A DNA stretch of 64,000 nt from NCBI GenBank assembly GCA_036377595.1, contig DASUYB010000003.1, forward strand, positions 1 to 64,000, read 5' to 3'. Under the pieces are notes generated by a model. The model saw only the letters and a list, made by a program, of their open reading frames with translations. It made no database searches and was not told where the DNA came from. The stretch is from Longimicrobium sp. GTDB lineage: Bacteria > Gemmatimonadota > Gemmatimonadetes > Longimicrobiales > Longimicrobiaceae. Position numbers and translations under genes: made by a program. Below are positions 16,309 through 24,734 of this stretch, in pieces; position 1 is the stretch's first letter, and each line of letters begins with the position of its first letter.

Positions 16309-17310
16309 AACGTGCCCGTAGTTCTCCTTCTTGAACACCGCCGCCGCGCCCACCACGCCCGCGGTGCCGGGGAGCGTGCCCGAGACGATGCGGCAGCACT
16401 CCTGCGCGCTCTTGAAGGCGCGGCGCCGCACCTCCGCGCGCAGCGGCTCGAACAGGTGCTCGCCCGCGCGCGTCACCCCGCCGGCGATCACCACCATCTC
16501 GGGGTTCAGGATGTTGATGATGCTGGCGATCCCCGCGCCCAGGAACTTGGCGGTGTCCTTCATCACCTCGTTGGCGTAGGGGTCGCCCTCGACGACGGCC
16601 TCGTAGACCGTCGCCGCGGTGATGTCCTCGACCTTGCCGCCCACCATGTCCAGCAGCAGCGACGGCGCGCCCGCCTCCAGCCCCTCCACCGCGCGCGTGG
16701 CGATGGCCGGGCCGCTGGCGTACTGCTCCAGGCACCCGTAGTTGCCGCACTTGCAGCGCCGCCCGTTGCTGTCGATGGTCATGTGGCCGATCTCGCCGGC
16801 CACGTCGCTGCAGCCGTGGTAGATCTCGCCGTTCAGCACGATCCCGCCGCCGATCCCCGTCCCCAGCGTCAGCCCGACGAGCGTCTGCGTCCCCCGCCCG
16901 GCGCCCATCCACCACTCGCCGTAGGTGGCGCAGTTGGCGTCGTTGTCCAGCGTGCAGGGGAGGTGGAGCTGGTTGGCCATCAGGTCGCGCAGCGGGAAGT
17001 TGCGCCACCCCAGGTTGGGCGTGTTGATCACCGTTCCCGTCTTGCGGTCCAGCGGCCCCGGCGAGCCGATCCCCACGCCGGCGACGGCATCCCGCGTCGT
17101 CCCGTGCTGGGTGGTGACCTCCTCGATGGACTCCTCGACCATCGCCACCATCTTGTCGACCACGTACTTGGCGCCGCGCGTGGCGTCGGTGGGGTGCGTG
17201 CGCAGCCCCAGGACCTCGCCCCCCTCGATGGGGATGAGGCCCACGACGATGTTGGTGCCGCCCAGGTCCACGCCTGCGATCCAGCGCTTCTCGGCCGTTC
17301 CGGGGGTCAT
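16306..17310 (-). CDS. ROK family sugar kinase (glucokinase-like)
   Basis: A 334-residue ROK kinase. IAGVDLGGTNIVVGLI is the N-terminal phosphate loop, VAGVGIGSPGPLDRKTG the sugar-domain motif, GLTLGTGIGGGIVLNGEI the adenosine-side motif, and CKCGNYGCLEQYAS the zinc motif CxCGxxGCxE of active ROK enzymes. It phosphorylates a hexose, most likely glucose, using ATP. The ATG at 17310 overlaps the stop of the glycosyltransferase gene by four bases (ATGA), so the three genes 16306-18775 form an operon. A 7-bp array abuts the stop codon. Confidence 0.93.
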   Translation of the reverse strand: MTPGTAEKRWIAGVDLGGTNIVVGLIPIEGGEVLGLRTHPTDATRGAKYVVDKMVAMVEESIEEVTTQHGTTRDAVAGVGIGSPGPLDRKTGTVINTPNLGWRNFPLRDLMANQLHLPCTLDNDANCATYGEWWMGAGRGTQTLVGLTLGTGIGGGIVLNGEIYHGCSDVAGEIGHMTIDSNGRRCKCGNYGCLEQYASGPAIATRAVEGLEAGAPSLLLDMVGGKVEDITAATVYEAVVEGDPYANEVMKDTAKFLGAGIASIINILNPEMVVIAGGVTRAGEHLFEPLRAEVRRRAFKSAQECCRIVSGTLPGTAGVVGAAAVFKKENYGHV

Positions 17311-18173
17311 GTGCTCTCCAGTGGGGATGGGGCGGAGGCGGTGTCGCTTTCGGCCTGCAGCTCGGCCAGGCCGCGCCGCGCGCGGGTCAGCCCGCGGCGG
17401 CGGATCTCGCGGCGCAGCTCGCGGTTGCGGCGCCACTTCTCGGGGTCGGCGTAGGGCCGCTCGTGGTGGAGATGGAGCACCGGCGCGCGGTGGCGCAGCT
17501 GCTTCCCGCGCACGCCCGCGTTCTCCAGGCACTCGCCCACCGCGCGGTCCAGCCCGCCGTACGCCATGTCCAGGTCGTAGCCGTTCACCCGGAACAGGTC
17601 GGCGCGCCAGCCGCTGGCGTTGTGCCCGTTCCACGTCGCCCCCGTAGGCGTCAGCGCGTCGAGCAGCGTCGCCAGGAGACGCGAGCGGGTGAGCCGCAGC
17701 GTGCGCCGCCCCGGGTTCCACCCCCGCGCACGGAGCCAGCCCGGATCGGCGACGCGGCCGCTGCGCACGTCGTCGGGGGTGATGGCCTCGCTGACGGCGC
17801 GCGGGAGCTTCAGGTAGCCGCCGGAGAGGAATCGCCCCGGCTTGGCCAGCCGCAGGTGCGTCGCCACGAAGTCCGCGCGGGGGATGCAGTCGCCGTCGGT
17901 GAAGATGAGGTAGTCCCCGCGCGACGCGAGGATGGCGCGGTCCAGGATCTCCGTCTTCCGGAACCCCCGGTCCTCGTGCCAGACGTGGAGGATCTCCATC
18001 CCCGACTCATGGCGGACGCGGTCGATCACCTCCCGCGTCTCCTCGCCCGACCCGTCGTCGGCCACCACCAGCTCGAAGTCGCGCCGCGACTGCACGGCGA
18101 AGCCCCACAGCACCAGCTCCAGCGCGCGCGGGCTGTTGTAGGTGGTGAAGATGACCGACGCGCGCTCCGGCAT
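17307..18173 (-). CDS. family 2 glycosyltransferase
   Basis: A 288-residue GT-A enzyme. VIFTTYNSPRALELVLWG begins the nucleotide-binding fold and DFELVVADDGSGEETREVI carries the first Asp motif. The DXD-type motif is LIFTDGDCIPRADF, and the acceptor region includes TGATWNGHNASGWRADL. The C-terminal 45 residues are Arg/Lys-rich and may bind membrane surface. It resembles polysaccharide- or galactosyl-type GT2 enzymes with a C-terminal NGYDLDMAYGGLDRAVGECL acceptor loop. The sugar is unknown. ATG 18173 overlaps the upstream stop by one base, and its own stop overlaps the kinase start. Confidence 0.88.
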   Translation of the reverse strand: MPERASVIFTTYNSPRALELVLWGFAVQSRRDFELVVADDGSGEETREVIDRVRHESGMEILHVWHEDRGFRKTEILDRAILASRGDYLIFTDGDCIPRADFVATHLRLAKPGRFLSGGYLKLPRAVSEAITPDDVRSGRVADPGWLRARGWNPGRRTLRLTRSRLLATLLDALTPTGATWNGHNASGWRADLFRVNGYDLDMAYGGLDRAVGECLENAGVRGKQLRHRAPVLHLHHERPYADPEKWRRNRELRREIRRRGLTRARRGLAELQAESDTASAPSPLEST

Positions 18174-18775
18174 CACCACCGCGGGGGCGAGACGATGCCG
18201 ACCGCGGGCTTCCCTTCGCCGAACAGCATCCAGCCGCGCACGGTGCGGTAGACGAGCCAGGCCAGGCTGCCGAACCCCAGCACCATCATCAGCAGGAAGG
18301 CCATGGGGAAGAAGGCGAGGACGGCCATGAGCACGCCGAAGATCATCACCACGAACGCGGCGATGGAGACCAGGAAGGTGTCCACCAGCCAGTTGCAGTG
18401 CGATTCCAGCCAGGTGCCGCGCACGGCGTCGCGCTTGGTGTAGGCGATGATGGCGGAGACGATGTACAGCGGCCCGAACGCGAACGACGCGGCAAGGAGG
18501 ATGTAGCCGATCTGCACCGTCTGCCGGTGCTGCGCGAGCGGATCGACGGGCGCGGCGTAGTACGGTCCGGCCGGCGCGTACCCCGGCGCGGGGGCGCCGT
18601 ACTGGGGCGTCGAGCTGCCGTACCCCGCCGCCGGCTGCTCGTACGGCGCCGGGCGCTCGGGGATGGAGTAGCGCGGCTGCGTCTGCGCCGGCGTCATGGT
18701 CCGGCCGCACGCGGGGCACGCGGCGGCCGAGTCGGACACCGGAGACCCGCAGTCGGGACACGCGATCATCGCCAT
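18173..18775 (-). CDS. zinc-ribbon membrane protein
   Basis: A 200-residue protein. IACPDCGSPVSDSAAACPAC at the N terminus is a four-Cys zinc ribbon. A 60-residue Pro/Tyr/Gly-rich linker follows. The C-terminal 110 residues hold three to four hydrophobic segments (IGYILLAASFAFGPLYIVS, FLVSIAAFVVMIFGVLMAVLAF and LLMMVLGFGSLAWLVY) resembling DUF4870/Tic20-like proteins. It is an inner-membrane protein of unknown role. ATG 18775 is chosen so that the ribbon is at the N terminus; a second ATG follows two codons later. Confidence 0.8.
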   Translation of the reverse strand: MAMIACPDCGSPVSDSAAACPACGRTMTPAQTQPRYSIPERPAPYEQPAAGYGSSTPQYGAPAPGYAPAGPYYAAPVDPLAQHRQTVQIGYILLAASFAFGPLYIVSAIIAYTKRDAVRGTWLESHCNWLVDTFLVSIAAFVVMIFGVLMAVLAFFPMAFLLMMVLGFGSLAWLVYRTVRGWMLFGEGKPAVGIVSPPRW

Positions 18776-19122
18776 GGGATTCGTGACGAGTTGAGGGTCA
18801 CCCGCGGCACCGCCCCACGCCCCCACCCCTTCCGTTCGAGAGAGTACGATCTCCGGCCCGTCCCGGTGTCAACGGCAACCATCACCGCGGCGACATCGGG
18901 GAATCGATCGAGATCGAGATCGCAAGGAGGAATATGCGACTAAAGTCGCGGCTACAACTACACGCAGTCCGCCTTCGCGGACTTCAACAGCGCCGCGAAC
19001 GCATCATTGCGTACACCCCGCGCGGATGGTGGCGTGCTACCTCTCCCGGTACGGGAGAGGTGGCGAGCCTAAGCGAGCCGGAGAGGGCGCGATGCCCCGC
19101 GCCCACTCAGCACTCAGCACTC
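18776..19122. other. 347-base gap with composite repeat
   Basis: It includes one double-hairpin unit, a shared composite block, and a 7-bp array that abuts the lepA stop. No gene is seen. Confidence 0.8.
18935..19117 (+). repeat. composite intergenic repeat, copy A
   Basis: Order: double-hairpin unit GCGACTAAAGTCGC...AGTCCGCCTTCGCGGACT (18935-18988); AACGCATCATT; ATGGTGGCGTGCTACCTCTC; hairpin CCTCTCCCGGTACGGGAGAGG; GCGAGCC and GCGCGATGCC; then CACTCAGCACTCAGCAC. The same blocks recur in the same order and with identical overall spacing (169 bases from first hairpin to array) at 60082-60267. Confidence 0.85.
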
Positions 19123-19125
19123 TCA
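19104..19125. repeat. 7-bp tandem array abutting the lepA stop codon
   Basis: CACTCAG twice plus CACTCTC, running into the lepA stop at 19123-19125. On the coding strand the text is TGA-GAGTGC-TGAGTGC-TGAGTG, so extra TGA triplets follow in shifted frames. Confidence 0.9.
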
Positions 19126-20922
19126 GTCCCCCACCTGCAGCACCGCCAGGAACGCCTCCTGGGGGATCTCCACCGTGCCGACCTGCTTCATCCGCTTCTT
19201 CCCCTCCTTCTGCTTCTCCAGGAGCTTGCGCTTGCGGGTGATGTCGCCGCCGTAGCACTTGGCGGTCACGTTCTTCCGCATGGCCTTGATGCTCTCGCGG
19301 GCGATGATCTTGTTGCCGATCGCCGCCTGGATGGCCACCTCGAACATCTGCCGGGGGATCAGCTCGCGCAGCTTCTCGGCCACGTTGCGCCCGTATTCGT
19401 ACGCCTTGTCGCGGTGGATGATCACGCTGAACGCGTCGACCGAGTCGCCGTTGATCAGCATGTCGAGCTTCTGCAGCGGGTTGGGGCGGTACTCGGCGAA
19501 CTCGTAGTCCAGCGACGCGTATCCCCGCGTGGCCGACTTCAGCCGATCGTAGAAGTCGAGCACGATCTCCGCCAGCGGCAGGTCGTAGGTCAGCTCCACC
19601 CGCTGGGGGTCGGGATAGCTCATCCCCTTGAAGTCGCCGCGGCGCTCGTGGCAGAGCTTCTGGACCGCGCCGATGTACTCGGCCGGCGTCATGATCCGCG
19701 CGCGGACGTACGGCTCCTCGATGCGGTCGATCTTGGTGGGGTCCGGCAGCTGGCTGGGAGACTCGATCCACAGCTCCTCCCCGTCCGTCATCACCACCCG
19801 GTACTTCACGTTGGGCACGGTGGTGATGAGGTCGAGGTCGAACTCGCGCTCCAGCCGCTCCTGGATGATCTCCAGGTGCAGCAGCCCCAGGAACCCCGCG
19901 CGGAAGCCGAACCCCAGCGCGGTGGACGACTCGGGCTCGTACGAGAGCGAGGCGTCGTTCAGCTGCAGCTTGGCCAGCGCGTCACGCAGCTCCTCGTACT
20001 GCTCGGTGTCCGTCGGGTAGATCCCCGCGAACACCATCGGCTTCACTTCCTGGTAGCCGGGGAGGAGCTCGGTCGCGCGGTTGGCGGCGTCGAGGATGGT
20101 GTCGCCCGAGCGCGTGTCCTGCACCCGCTTGATCCCCGCGATGATGTAGCCCACCTCGCCCGGGCGCAGCTCGTCGAGGCTGTAGCGGCCGAGCTGGAGG
20201 TACCCCACCTCGTCGACCGGATAGACGGAGTCGTTGCTGCCGAAGGCGATGCGCATCCCCGGCCGGAACACGCCGTCGACCACGCGGATCGAGGGGACGG
20301 CGCCCACGTACTTGTCGTAGTACGAGTCGAAAATCAGCGCCCGCGGCGGCTTGTCCGGGTCGCCCTCGGGCGGGGGGACGCGCGCGACGATGGCCTCGAG
20401 GATCGCGTCGATCCCGATCCCCGCCTTGGCACTGGCGAGGATCACCTCGTCGGGATCGACGCCCAGGAGGTCCACCAGCTCCTCGCGGCGGCGCTCCGGC
20501 TCCGCGCCGGGGAGGTCGATCTTGTTGAGCACGGGGATGATCTCCAGCCCCGCGTCCATCGCCAGGAAGAGGTTGGAGAGCGTCTGCGCCTGCACCCCCT
20601 GCGATGCGTCGACGACCAGGATGGCGCCCTCGCACGCGGCCAGCGAGCGGCTCACCTCGTAGGTGAAGTCGACGTGGCCGGGGGTGTCGATCAGGTTCAG
20701 CTCGTACGGCCGCCCGTCGCGCGCGGCGTACTGCATCCGCACCGCGTTGAGCTTGATGGTGATGCCGCGCTCGCGCTCGATGTCCATCGAGTCGAGCACC
20801 TGCTCCTTCATCTCCCGCTGCTGCAGGGTGCGCGTGGCCTCGATCAGCCGGTCGGCCAGCGTGCTCTTCCCGTGGTCGATGTGCGCGACGATGCAGAAGT
20901 TACGGATGTGGTCTATGCGCAA
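19123..20922 (-). CDS. lepA: translation elongation factor 4 (LepA)
   Basis: A 599-residue ribosomal GTPase of normal LepA length. G1 is AHIDHGKST near residues 13-21, G2/switch [12 protein letters not shown]3 DTPGHVDF, G4 VLNKIDLP and G5 ASAKAGIG. The C-terminal LepA-specific domain follows ([21 protein letters not shown] and [20 protein letters not shown]). EF4 back-translocates or remodels stalled ribosomes. The ATG at 20922 gives the canonical [20 protein letters not shown] start. A 7-bp array abuts the stop codon. Confidence 0.98.
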   Translation of the reverse strand: MRIDHIRNFCIVAHIDHGKSTLADRLIEATRTLQQREMKEQVLDSMDIERERGITIKLNAVRMQYAARDGRPYELNLIDTPGHVDFTYEVSRSLAACEGAILVVDASQGVQAQTLSNLFLAMDAGLEIIPVLNKIDLPGAEPERRREELVDLLGVDPDEVILASAKAGIGIDAILEAIVARVPPPEGDPDKPPRALIFDSYYDKYVGAVPSIRVVDGVFRPGMRIAFGSNDSVYPVDEVGYLQLGRYSLDELRPGEVGYIIAGIKRVQDTRSGDTILDAANRATELLPGYQEVKPMVFAGIYPTDTEQYEELRDALAKLQLNDASLSYEPESSTALGFGFRAGFLGLLHLEIIQERLEREFDLDLITTVPNVKYRVVMTDGEELWIESPSQLPDPTKIDRIEEPYVRARIMTPAEYIGAVQKLCHERRGDFKGMSYPDPQRVELTYDLPLAEIVLDFYDRLKSATRGYASLDYEFAEYRPNPLQKLDMLINGDSVDAFSVIIHRDKAYEYGRNVAEKLRELIPRQMFEVAIQAAIGNKIIARESIKAMRKNVTAKCYGGDITRKRKLLEKQKEGKKRMKQVGTVEIPQEAFLAVLQVGD

Positions 20923-21121
20923 CGGACAACTACCTGTCGGTCCGGGGACGGAATTCGGGTTCGGAAGCCGGTAAAACTAGCCACGAAGCGGCTTTCCGGA
21001 AAGCGGGGCGGCTATCGGAAGCGCGCCCGCGCTGGTATCTTCCTGCGCTTCCCGTACACCGCAGCGACCAGAACGTCCGCCGCCCCGCGACGGACGCGTG
21101 GCTCGCGATAGACTCCGGCAG

Positions 21122-22456
21122 ATGGATAGAGGGATGAGAGGGACGGATCGTTCGACGATGATGACGGCGCTGGCGCTGCTGGCGGCCGCGCCCGCCGCCG
21201 CGCAGGTGCCGCTGACCCCGCGCGCGCTGGGGATGGGAAACGCGTACGTGGCCGCCGCGCGCGGCAGCGAGGCGCTCTGGCAGAACCCGGCCAACCTGGC
21301 GCTCCCCGGCGCCGCGCACTGGAGCTTCAACATCCCCACGCTCTCCGCCGGCGCCGACGTGCTGGGGCTGGACGCCGGCGACGTGGCCGACCTGGTGGAC
21401 TACGACAACCAGACCGACGCGCGCAAGCAGGAGATCCTCGACGCCGTTCCCGCGGGCGGCACCGAGGTGCGCGGCGACCTGCGGCTGCCGTTCGCCAGCG
21501 GGCAGATCCGCCACTTCGCCGCCGGGTTCGCGTTCAACACGGTCGGCAGCCACACGCTGGACAAGGACTTCGTGGACCTGCTGCTCTTCGGCTTCCAGCC
21601 GGTGCCGGGGAAGTACGACATCACCCCGGCGGAGACGCAGGGCTTCCGCGCCAGCTACTGGGACTTCGCCGCGGCGTACGGCCGCCGCCTCCCGGTGCCG
21701 CTCCCCGGCCCGCTGACCGTGGGCGCCACGGCGCACGTGTACGTGGGCACCGCGCTGGTGCGGATGGGGATCACCGACGTCGACACCGTCCGCAACGCGG
21801 TGGGCGTTCCCACCGACCTGCAGGTGACGTACACGGGGGTGAAGTACCGCGGCGGCACCGGGATCGGCGTCGACCTGGGCGCCGCGTACCAGCCGCTGCC
21901 CAGCCTCACGCTGAGCGCGTCGGTCAGCAACGTGCTGAACACCTTCGGCTTCGGCGGCAACCGCTCGCAGAACCAGGTGACGCTCACCAGCGCCGACTAC
22001 GAGAACGGCGACCTGGCCGACGTGTGGGACCGCTACGACTCGAGCCTGGCGGACTACGACGAAGCCGCGGCGAACGCCAACGTGCGCGCGCTGGCGGCGG
22101 ACCTGGACACCGACAGGAAGCTGCCGCGGATGCTGCGCGCCGGCGCCGCCTTCGAGCCGCGCGCGGGGACGCTCCTTTCCGCCGCCTACCAGGGCGCGCT
22201 GGGCGACTCGCGGCTGACCGGGCTGTGGGACCGCACCTTGGGCGTGGGCGTGCAGCAGCGGCTGTCGTTCGTCTCCGCGCGCGTGGGCGCGTCGACCAAC
22301 CTGGACAGCGGCACGCTCCTCTCCGGCGGGCTGTCGATCGGGCCGCTGCACCTGGGCGTGGCGCACATCACCGACGGCTCGCCCGTGGACGCCGATCGCA
22401 GCGGGTGGGTCGCCACGCTCGGCTTCGGCACCCGCAGCCAGACGCGCATGCCGTGA
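21122..22456 (+). CDS. outer-membrane beta-barrel protein (PorV/FadL-like)
   Basis: A 444-residue protein. The N terminus carries a signal peptide (MMTALALLAAAPAAAQ) and the mature chain begins VPLTPRALGMGNAYVAAARG, then EALWQNPANLALPG, the pattern of the TraF/FadL/PorV-type barrels in which the conserved RGxxALWxNPAxL box is followed by many amphipathic strands. Alternating strands continue to the last residues. The start is uncertain: ATG 21122, 21134 and 21158 all precede the signal peptide in frame. It lies divergent from lepA. It may import hydrophobic compounds or serve as a porin. Confidence 0.75.
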   Translation: MDRGMRGTDRSTMMTALALLAAAPAAAQVPLTPRALGMGNAYVAAARGSEALWQNPANLALPGAAHWSFNIPTLSAGADVLGLDAGDVADLVDYDNQTDARKQEILDAVPAGGTEVRGDLRLPFASGQIRHFAAGFAFNTVGSHTLDKDFVDLLLFGFQPVPGKYDITPAETQGFRASYWDFAAAYGRRLPVPLPGPLTVGATAHVYVGTALVRMGITDVDTVRNAVGVPTDLQVTYTGVKYRGGTGIGVDLGAAYQPLPSLTLSASVSNVLNTFGFGGNRSQNQVTLTSADYENGDLADVWDRYDSSLADYDEAAANANVRALAADLDTDRKLPRMLRAGAAFEPRAGTLLSAAYQGALGDSRLTGLWDRTLGVGVQQRLSFVSARVGASTNLDSGTLLSGGLSIGPLHLGVAHITDGSPVDADRSGWVATLGFGTRSQTRMP

Positions 22457-22474
22457 TCCGGCTGGACCACGGGC

Positions 22475-22507
22475 CTCACGCGGAGCCGCGGAGGACGCGG
22501 AGAACTC
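22475..22507. repeat. single arm of the CACGCGGAG hairpin family
   Basis: CTCACGCGGAGCCGCGGAGG lies 19 bases after the stop at 22456. It resembles the left arm of the hairpin at 36310-36406 but has no complementary right arm here. Confidence 0.55.
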
Positions 22508-22520
22508 ACCGCACGACGAA

Positions 22521-22545
22521 GGGGCGGCGCATGGCGCGCCGCCCC
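22521..22545. terminator. bidirectional hairpin between convergent genes
   Basis: GGGGCGGCGC pairs with GCGCCGCCCC around a 5-base loop. It is preceded by GACGAA and followed by TCATTCTTCGG. It serves the plus gene ending at 22456 and the minus gene ending at 22561. Confidence 0.65.
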
Positions 22546-22560
22546 TCATTCTTCGGACCG

Positions 22561-22767
22561 TCAACCAGTGTGGCAGGCATTCGAACAGTAGTAGCACCCG
22601 TTCACCTGCGTGTAGTGGGTCCTTGCCGCAGCCACGGCCTGCCAGCAGTTGTCGAAATAGCCGAGAAACTTCCGATTCTGCTCCGATGGCAGGAAGCTGC
22701 AGGTCGACGTGTGCACCTCGTGGTCGCCGTTCGATTGGGCGACCTTGTTGACGTAGTACGCTGCCAT
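22561..22767 (-). CDS. conserved small Cys-containing protein
   Basis: A 68-residue protein: MAAYYVNKVAQSNGDHEVHT at the start and NGCYYCSNACHTG at the end. The YVNKxAQSNGDHEVH opening and CxxCxxxCH ending recur in small hypothetical proteins of many bacteria, so this is a genuine gene. The five Cys and terminal His suggest metal binding. A GGAG sequence precedes the ATG. It is flanked by hairpins on both sides and sits directly before the precursor cluster, but its leader does not match the precursor motif. Function unknown. Confidence 0.8.
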   Translation of the reverse strand: MAAYYVNKVAQSNGDHEVHTSTCSFLPSEQNRKFLGYFDNCWQAVAAARTHYTQVNGCYYCSNACHTG

Positions 22768-22866
22768 CGTCGTGCTCTCCGCTGCCCGGGTGAGGTCTGA
22801 TCCACGCGTGAACCCATTGGACGGGTCCGATCCGACGGATTCCCACCCGAAACGACTGCAACAGCG

Positions 22867-22894
22867 AAGGGACGGCGCAGACGCGCCGTCCCTT
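22867..22894. terminator. hairpin following the precursor cluster
   Basis: AAGGGACGGCGC pairs with GCGCCGTCCCTT around a 4-base loop. It lies 82 bases downstream of the stop at 22976. The arms resemble the hairpin at 22521. Confidence 0.6.
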
Positions 22895-22975
22895 GGTCTT
22901 TGGATTCGTGCTCATCCGATCTCCCGGAGACCGGGAGGGTTGCGCTCCGTTTGTCCCAGCGCAGGACGGATCCCC

Positions 22976-23224
22976 TCACCCGATCTGGCAGCAGGGGTAG
23001 CGCGTGTAGCAGCCGGTGAGCTCGCACGAGTAGCAGAGCGACCAGTCGCAGGTCAGGTTCCCGAGGCACGTCTTCGACGCCGGCGCCGGCGCGGCCACGA
23101 GCTCCGCGGCGTCCAGCTGCTCCAATGCATTCGCGCGCACCGTCCCCACGCGCCGCGAGGCCTCGGTGCCCGTGTCGAACGACTCGACGGCCAGCTTCTC
23201 CAGTTCCAGGCTCAGCTTCTTCAT
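22976..23224 (-). CDS. pinensin-like lanthipeptide precursor, Cys-rich
   Basis: An 82-residue peptide, leader MKKLSLELEKLAVESFDTGT and a core with seven Cys (KTCLGNLTCDWSLC, ELTGC, YPCCQIG). GGAGGACGC precedes the ATG. It is the last of four precursors in a minus-strand cluster (24337 to 22976). Leader and core are linked by an Ala-rich stretch (VAAPAPAS) that may hold the cleavage site. No modification gene is adjacent. Confidence 0.82.
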   Translation of the reverse strand: MKKLSLELEKLAVESFDTGTEASRRVGTVRANALEQLDAAELVAAPAPASKTCLGNLTCDWSLCYSCELTGCYTRYPCCQIG

Positions 23225-23259
23225 GCGTCCTCCGGTGGTGGTGAGATGAGGGAGAAACC

Positions 23260-23508
23260 TCACGCGCAGTTGCAGGTGTTCCAGCACGAGCCGTCGCACG
23301 AGAGCCCGCAGGTCGCGTCGGGGATGCACGTGCCCCAGCACGAGTACTCGCAGACGGTGCAGCTCTGGTAGCGCGTCTCGCAGGTGTCCGGCTCGCACGC
23401 GGTGGGGCCGGTCATCCGCGCGTGCACGGTGCCGCGCGCGGGTGCGGCGTCGCCGGTTTCGAACGACTCCACCCGCAGCGCGTCGATCCGCAGCTTGCGC
23501 TTCTTCAT
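23260..23508 (-). CDS. pinensin-like lanthipeptide precursor, 11 Cys
   Basis: An 82-residue peptide, leader MKKRKLRIDALRVESFETGD. The core carries eleven Cys at near-regular spacing of two to six residues (CEPDTCETRYQSCTVC, CWGTC, CGLSCDGSC, CNCA), the most of the set. CGAGGAC precedes the ATG. Its end (CWNTCNCA) resembles that of the precursor at 24110. Confidence 0.82.
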   Translation of the reverse strand: MKKRKLRIDALRVESFETGDAAPARGTVHARMTGPTACEPDTCETRYQSCTVCEYSCWGTCIPDATCGLSCDGSCWNTCNCA

Positions 23509-23696
23509 GGGGATGTCCTCGGGAAGGGGGATGGGAGACGGCTCCGATCACCATACCCGCGGCGGGGACGGCGATACGGCACGCGAGCCGCCGCGGATCG
23601 CATCCCATCCGTCCTCCCGATGGCGCGATCCGCGCGCAAATGGATCGGGCGCAGAGCCGCCTGGCCCCGCGCCCGATCTTCGTCCCCATCCCCCGT

Positions 23697-23915
23697 TCAG
23701 CCGTCCTGGCAGCAGGGGTCGACGGTGTTGATGCAGCTTCCGTTGCACGACAGCCCACACGTTTCCCCGCACGACTCCAGGCAGCTCCAAACGCCCGACG
23801 CGCAGACGTACGGCTCCGACTGCCCATGCGCGCGCACCGTCCCGATCCCCGCCGCCGCCCTGGCGACGACGAACGAGTCGACGCCCAGCTCCTCGATCCG
23901 CAGCTTCTTCTTCAT
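23697..23915 (-). CDS. pinensin-like lanthipeptide precursor (duplicate A)
   Basis: A 72-residue peptide, leader MKKKLRIEELGVDSFVVARA and eight Cys. Residues up to CLESC are nearly identical to those of the precursor at 24110, but the C-terminal 20 residues differ (NGSCINTVDPCCQDG). GGAGGCGGG precedes the ATG. The downstream flank (23638-23690) is also duplicated at 24048-24095. Confidence 0.82.
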   Translation of the reverse strand: MKKKLRIEELGVDSFVVARAAAGIGTVRAHGQSEPYVCASGVWSCLESCGETCGLSCNGSCINTVDPCCQDG

Positions 23916-24109
23916 GGCCCCGCCTCCGCGTGGATGGGGTAGACCTGCGTGAGACGCGATCCCCGTCGCACGTCGCAGATCGCGCCGAGCCGGTGCAAGA
24001 TACAGCAGAAGCGGCGGGAGATGAATGCGGGATGTGCGCGCAAACGGATCGGGCGCGGAGCCGCCCGGCCCCGCGCCCGATCTCCATCTCCACCCTAAGG
24101 CGGTCGATC

Positions 24110-24337
24110 CTACGCGCAGTTGCAGGTGTCGACGCAGGAGTCGCAGGTCGCCCAGCAGCTGGCCCAGCAGGTCAGCCCGCAGGTGTCCTCGCACGATTCC
24201 AGGCACGTCCACACGCCCGACGCGCACACGTACGGCTCGGACTGCCCGTGCGCGCGCACCGTCCCGCGCTCCCCGCCCGCCCCGGCGACGACGAACGAGT
24301 CGACGCCCAGCTCCTCGATCCGCAGCTTCTTCTTCAT
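24110..24337 (-). CDS. pinensin-like lanthipeptide precursor (duplicate B)
   Basis: A 75-residue peptide, leader MKKKLRIEELGVDSFVVAGA and ten Cys. The first 50 residues match duplicate A, while the tail WASCWATCDSCVDTCNCA resembles the end of the 23260 precursor. GGAGGCGGGATT precedes ATG 24337. It is the first gene of the cluster and the only one with a long (397-base) upstream gap, so the promoter should lie there. Confidence 0.82.
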   Translation of the reverse strand: MKKKLRIEELGVDSFVVAGAGGERGTVRAHGQSEPYVCASGVWTCLESCEDTCGLTCWASCWATCDSCVDTCNCA

Positions 24338-24734
24338 AATCCCGCCTCCGCGTGGATAGGTCGATTGGCGCACCGGTTTCGGTGCAATCTACCCCGGGAG
24401 CGGGCGGAAGCTGCGAAGCATGGGACGAACCGTCGTGCGGTGTGACAGACGGTGGTGTCGGAAGTGATGCGGCGCTTCGGATTCCCCGGCTGCGACACCC
24501 CACCGATGTCATCCTGAGGGCGCGGCGCACCCGATCAGCGTATGCGAGGAAGTTGGCCGCGCCCGAAGGATCTTGTCTGGCGGGCAGGATGCCGGCGCGA
24601 TCGAGCGGCATCCGGGTGAGGGAAAGTAGATCCTTCGTCGGCGCCAAAGGCTTGTGCAGCCGCGAGTTCGGGCGCGGCGCCTCCTCAGGATGACACCCGC
24701 TGGGGTGTCTCCCTCATGTCTCCGCGCCCGTCCT
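24338..24734. other. 397-base gap upstream of the precursor cluster, mostly repeat
   Basis: 24507-24705 is the second large head-to-head repeat (GTCATCCTGAGG ... CAGGATGAC). The remaining 24338-24500 probably holds the promoter of the precursor cluster; I cannot assign boxes. Confidence 0.65.
24507..24705. repeat. large inverted dispersed repeat, copy 2
   Basis: It starts GTCATCCTGAGGGCGCGG, contains CCGAAGGATCTTG and inverted GTAGATCCTTCG, and ends CCTCCTCAGGATGACACCC. The plan is as in the copy at 11309-11505, but the internal sequence is diverged. Confidence 0.8.
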
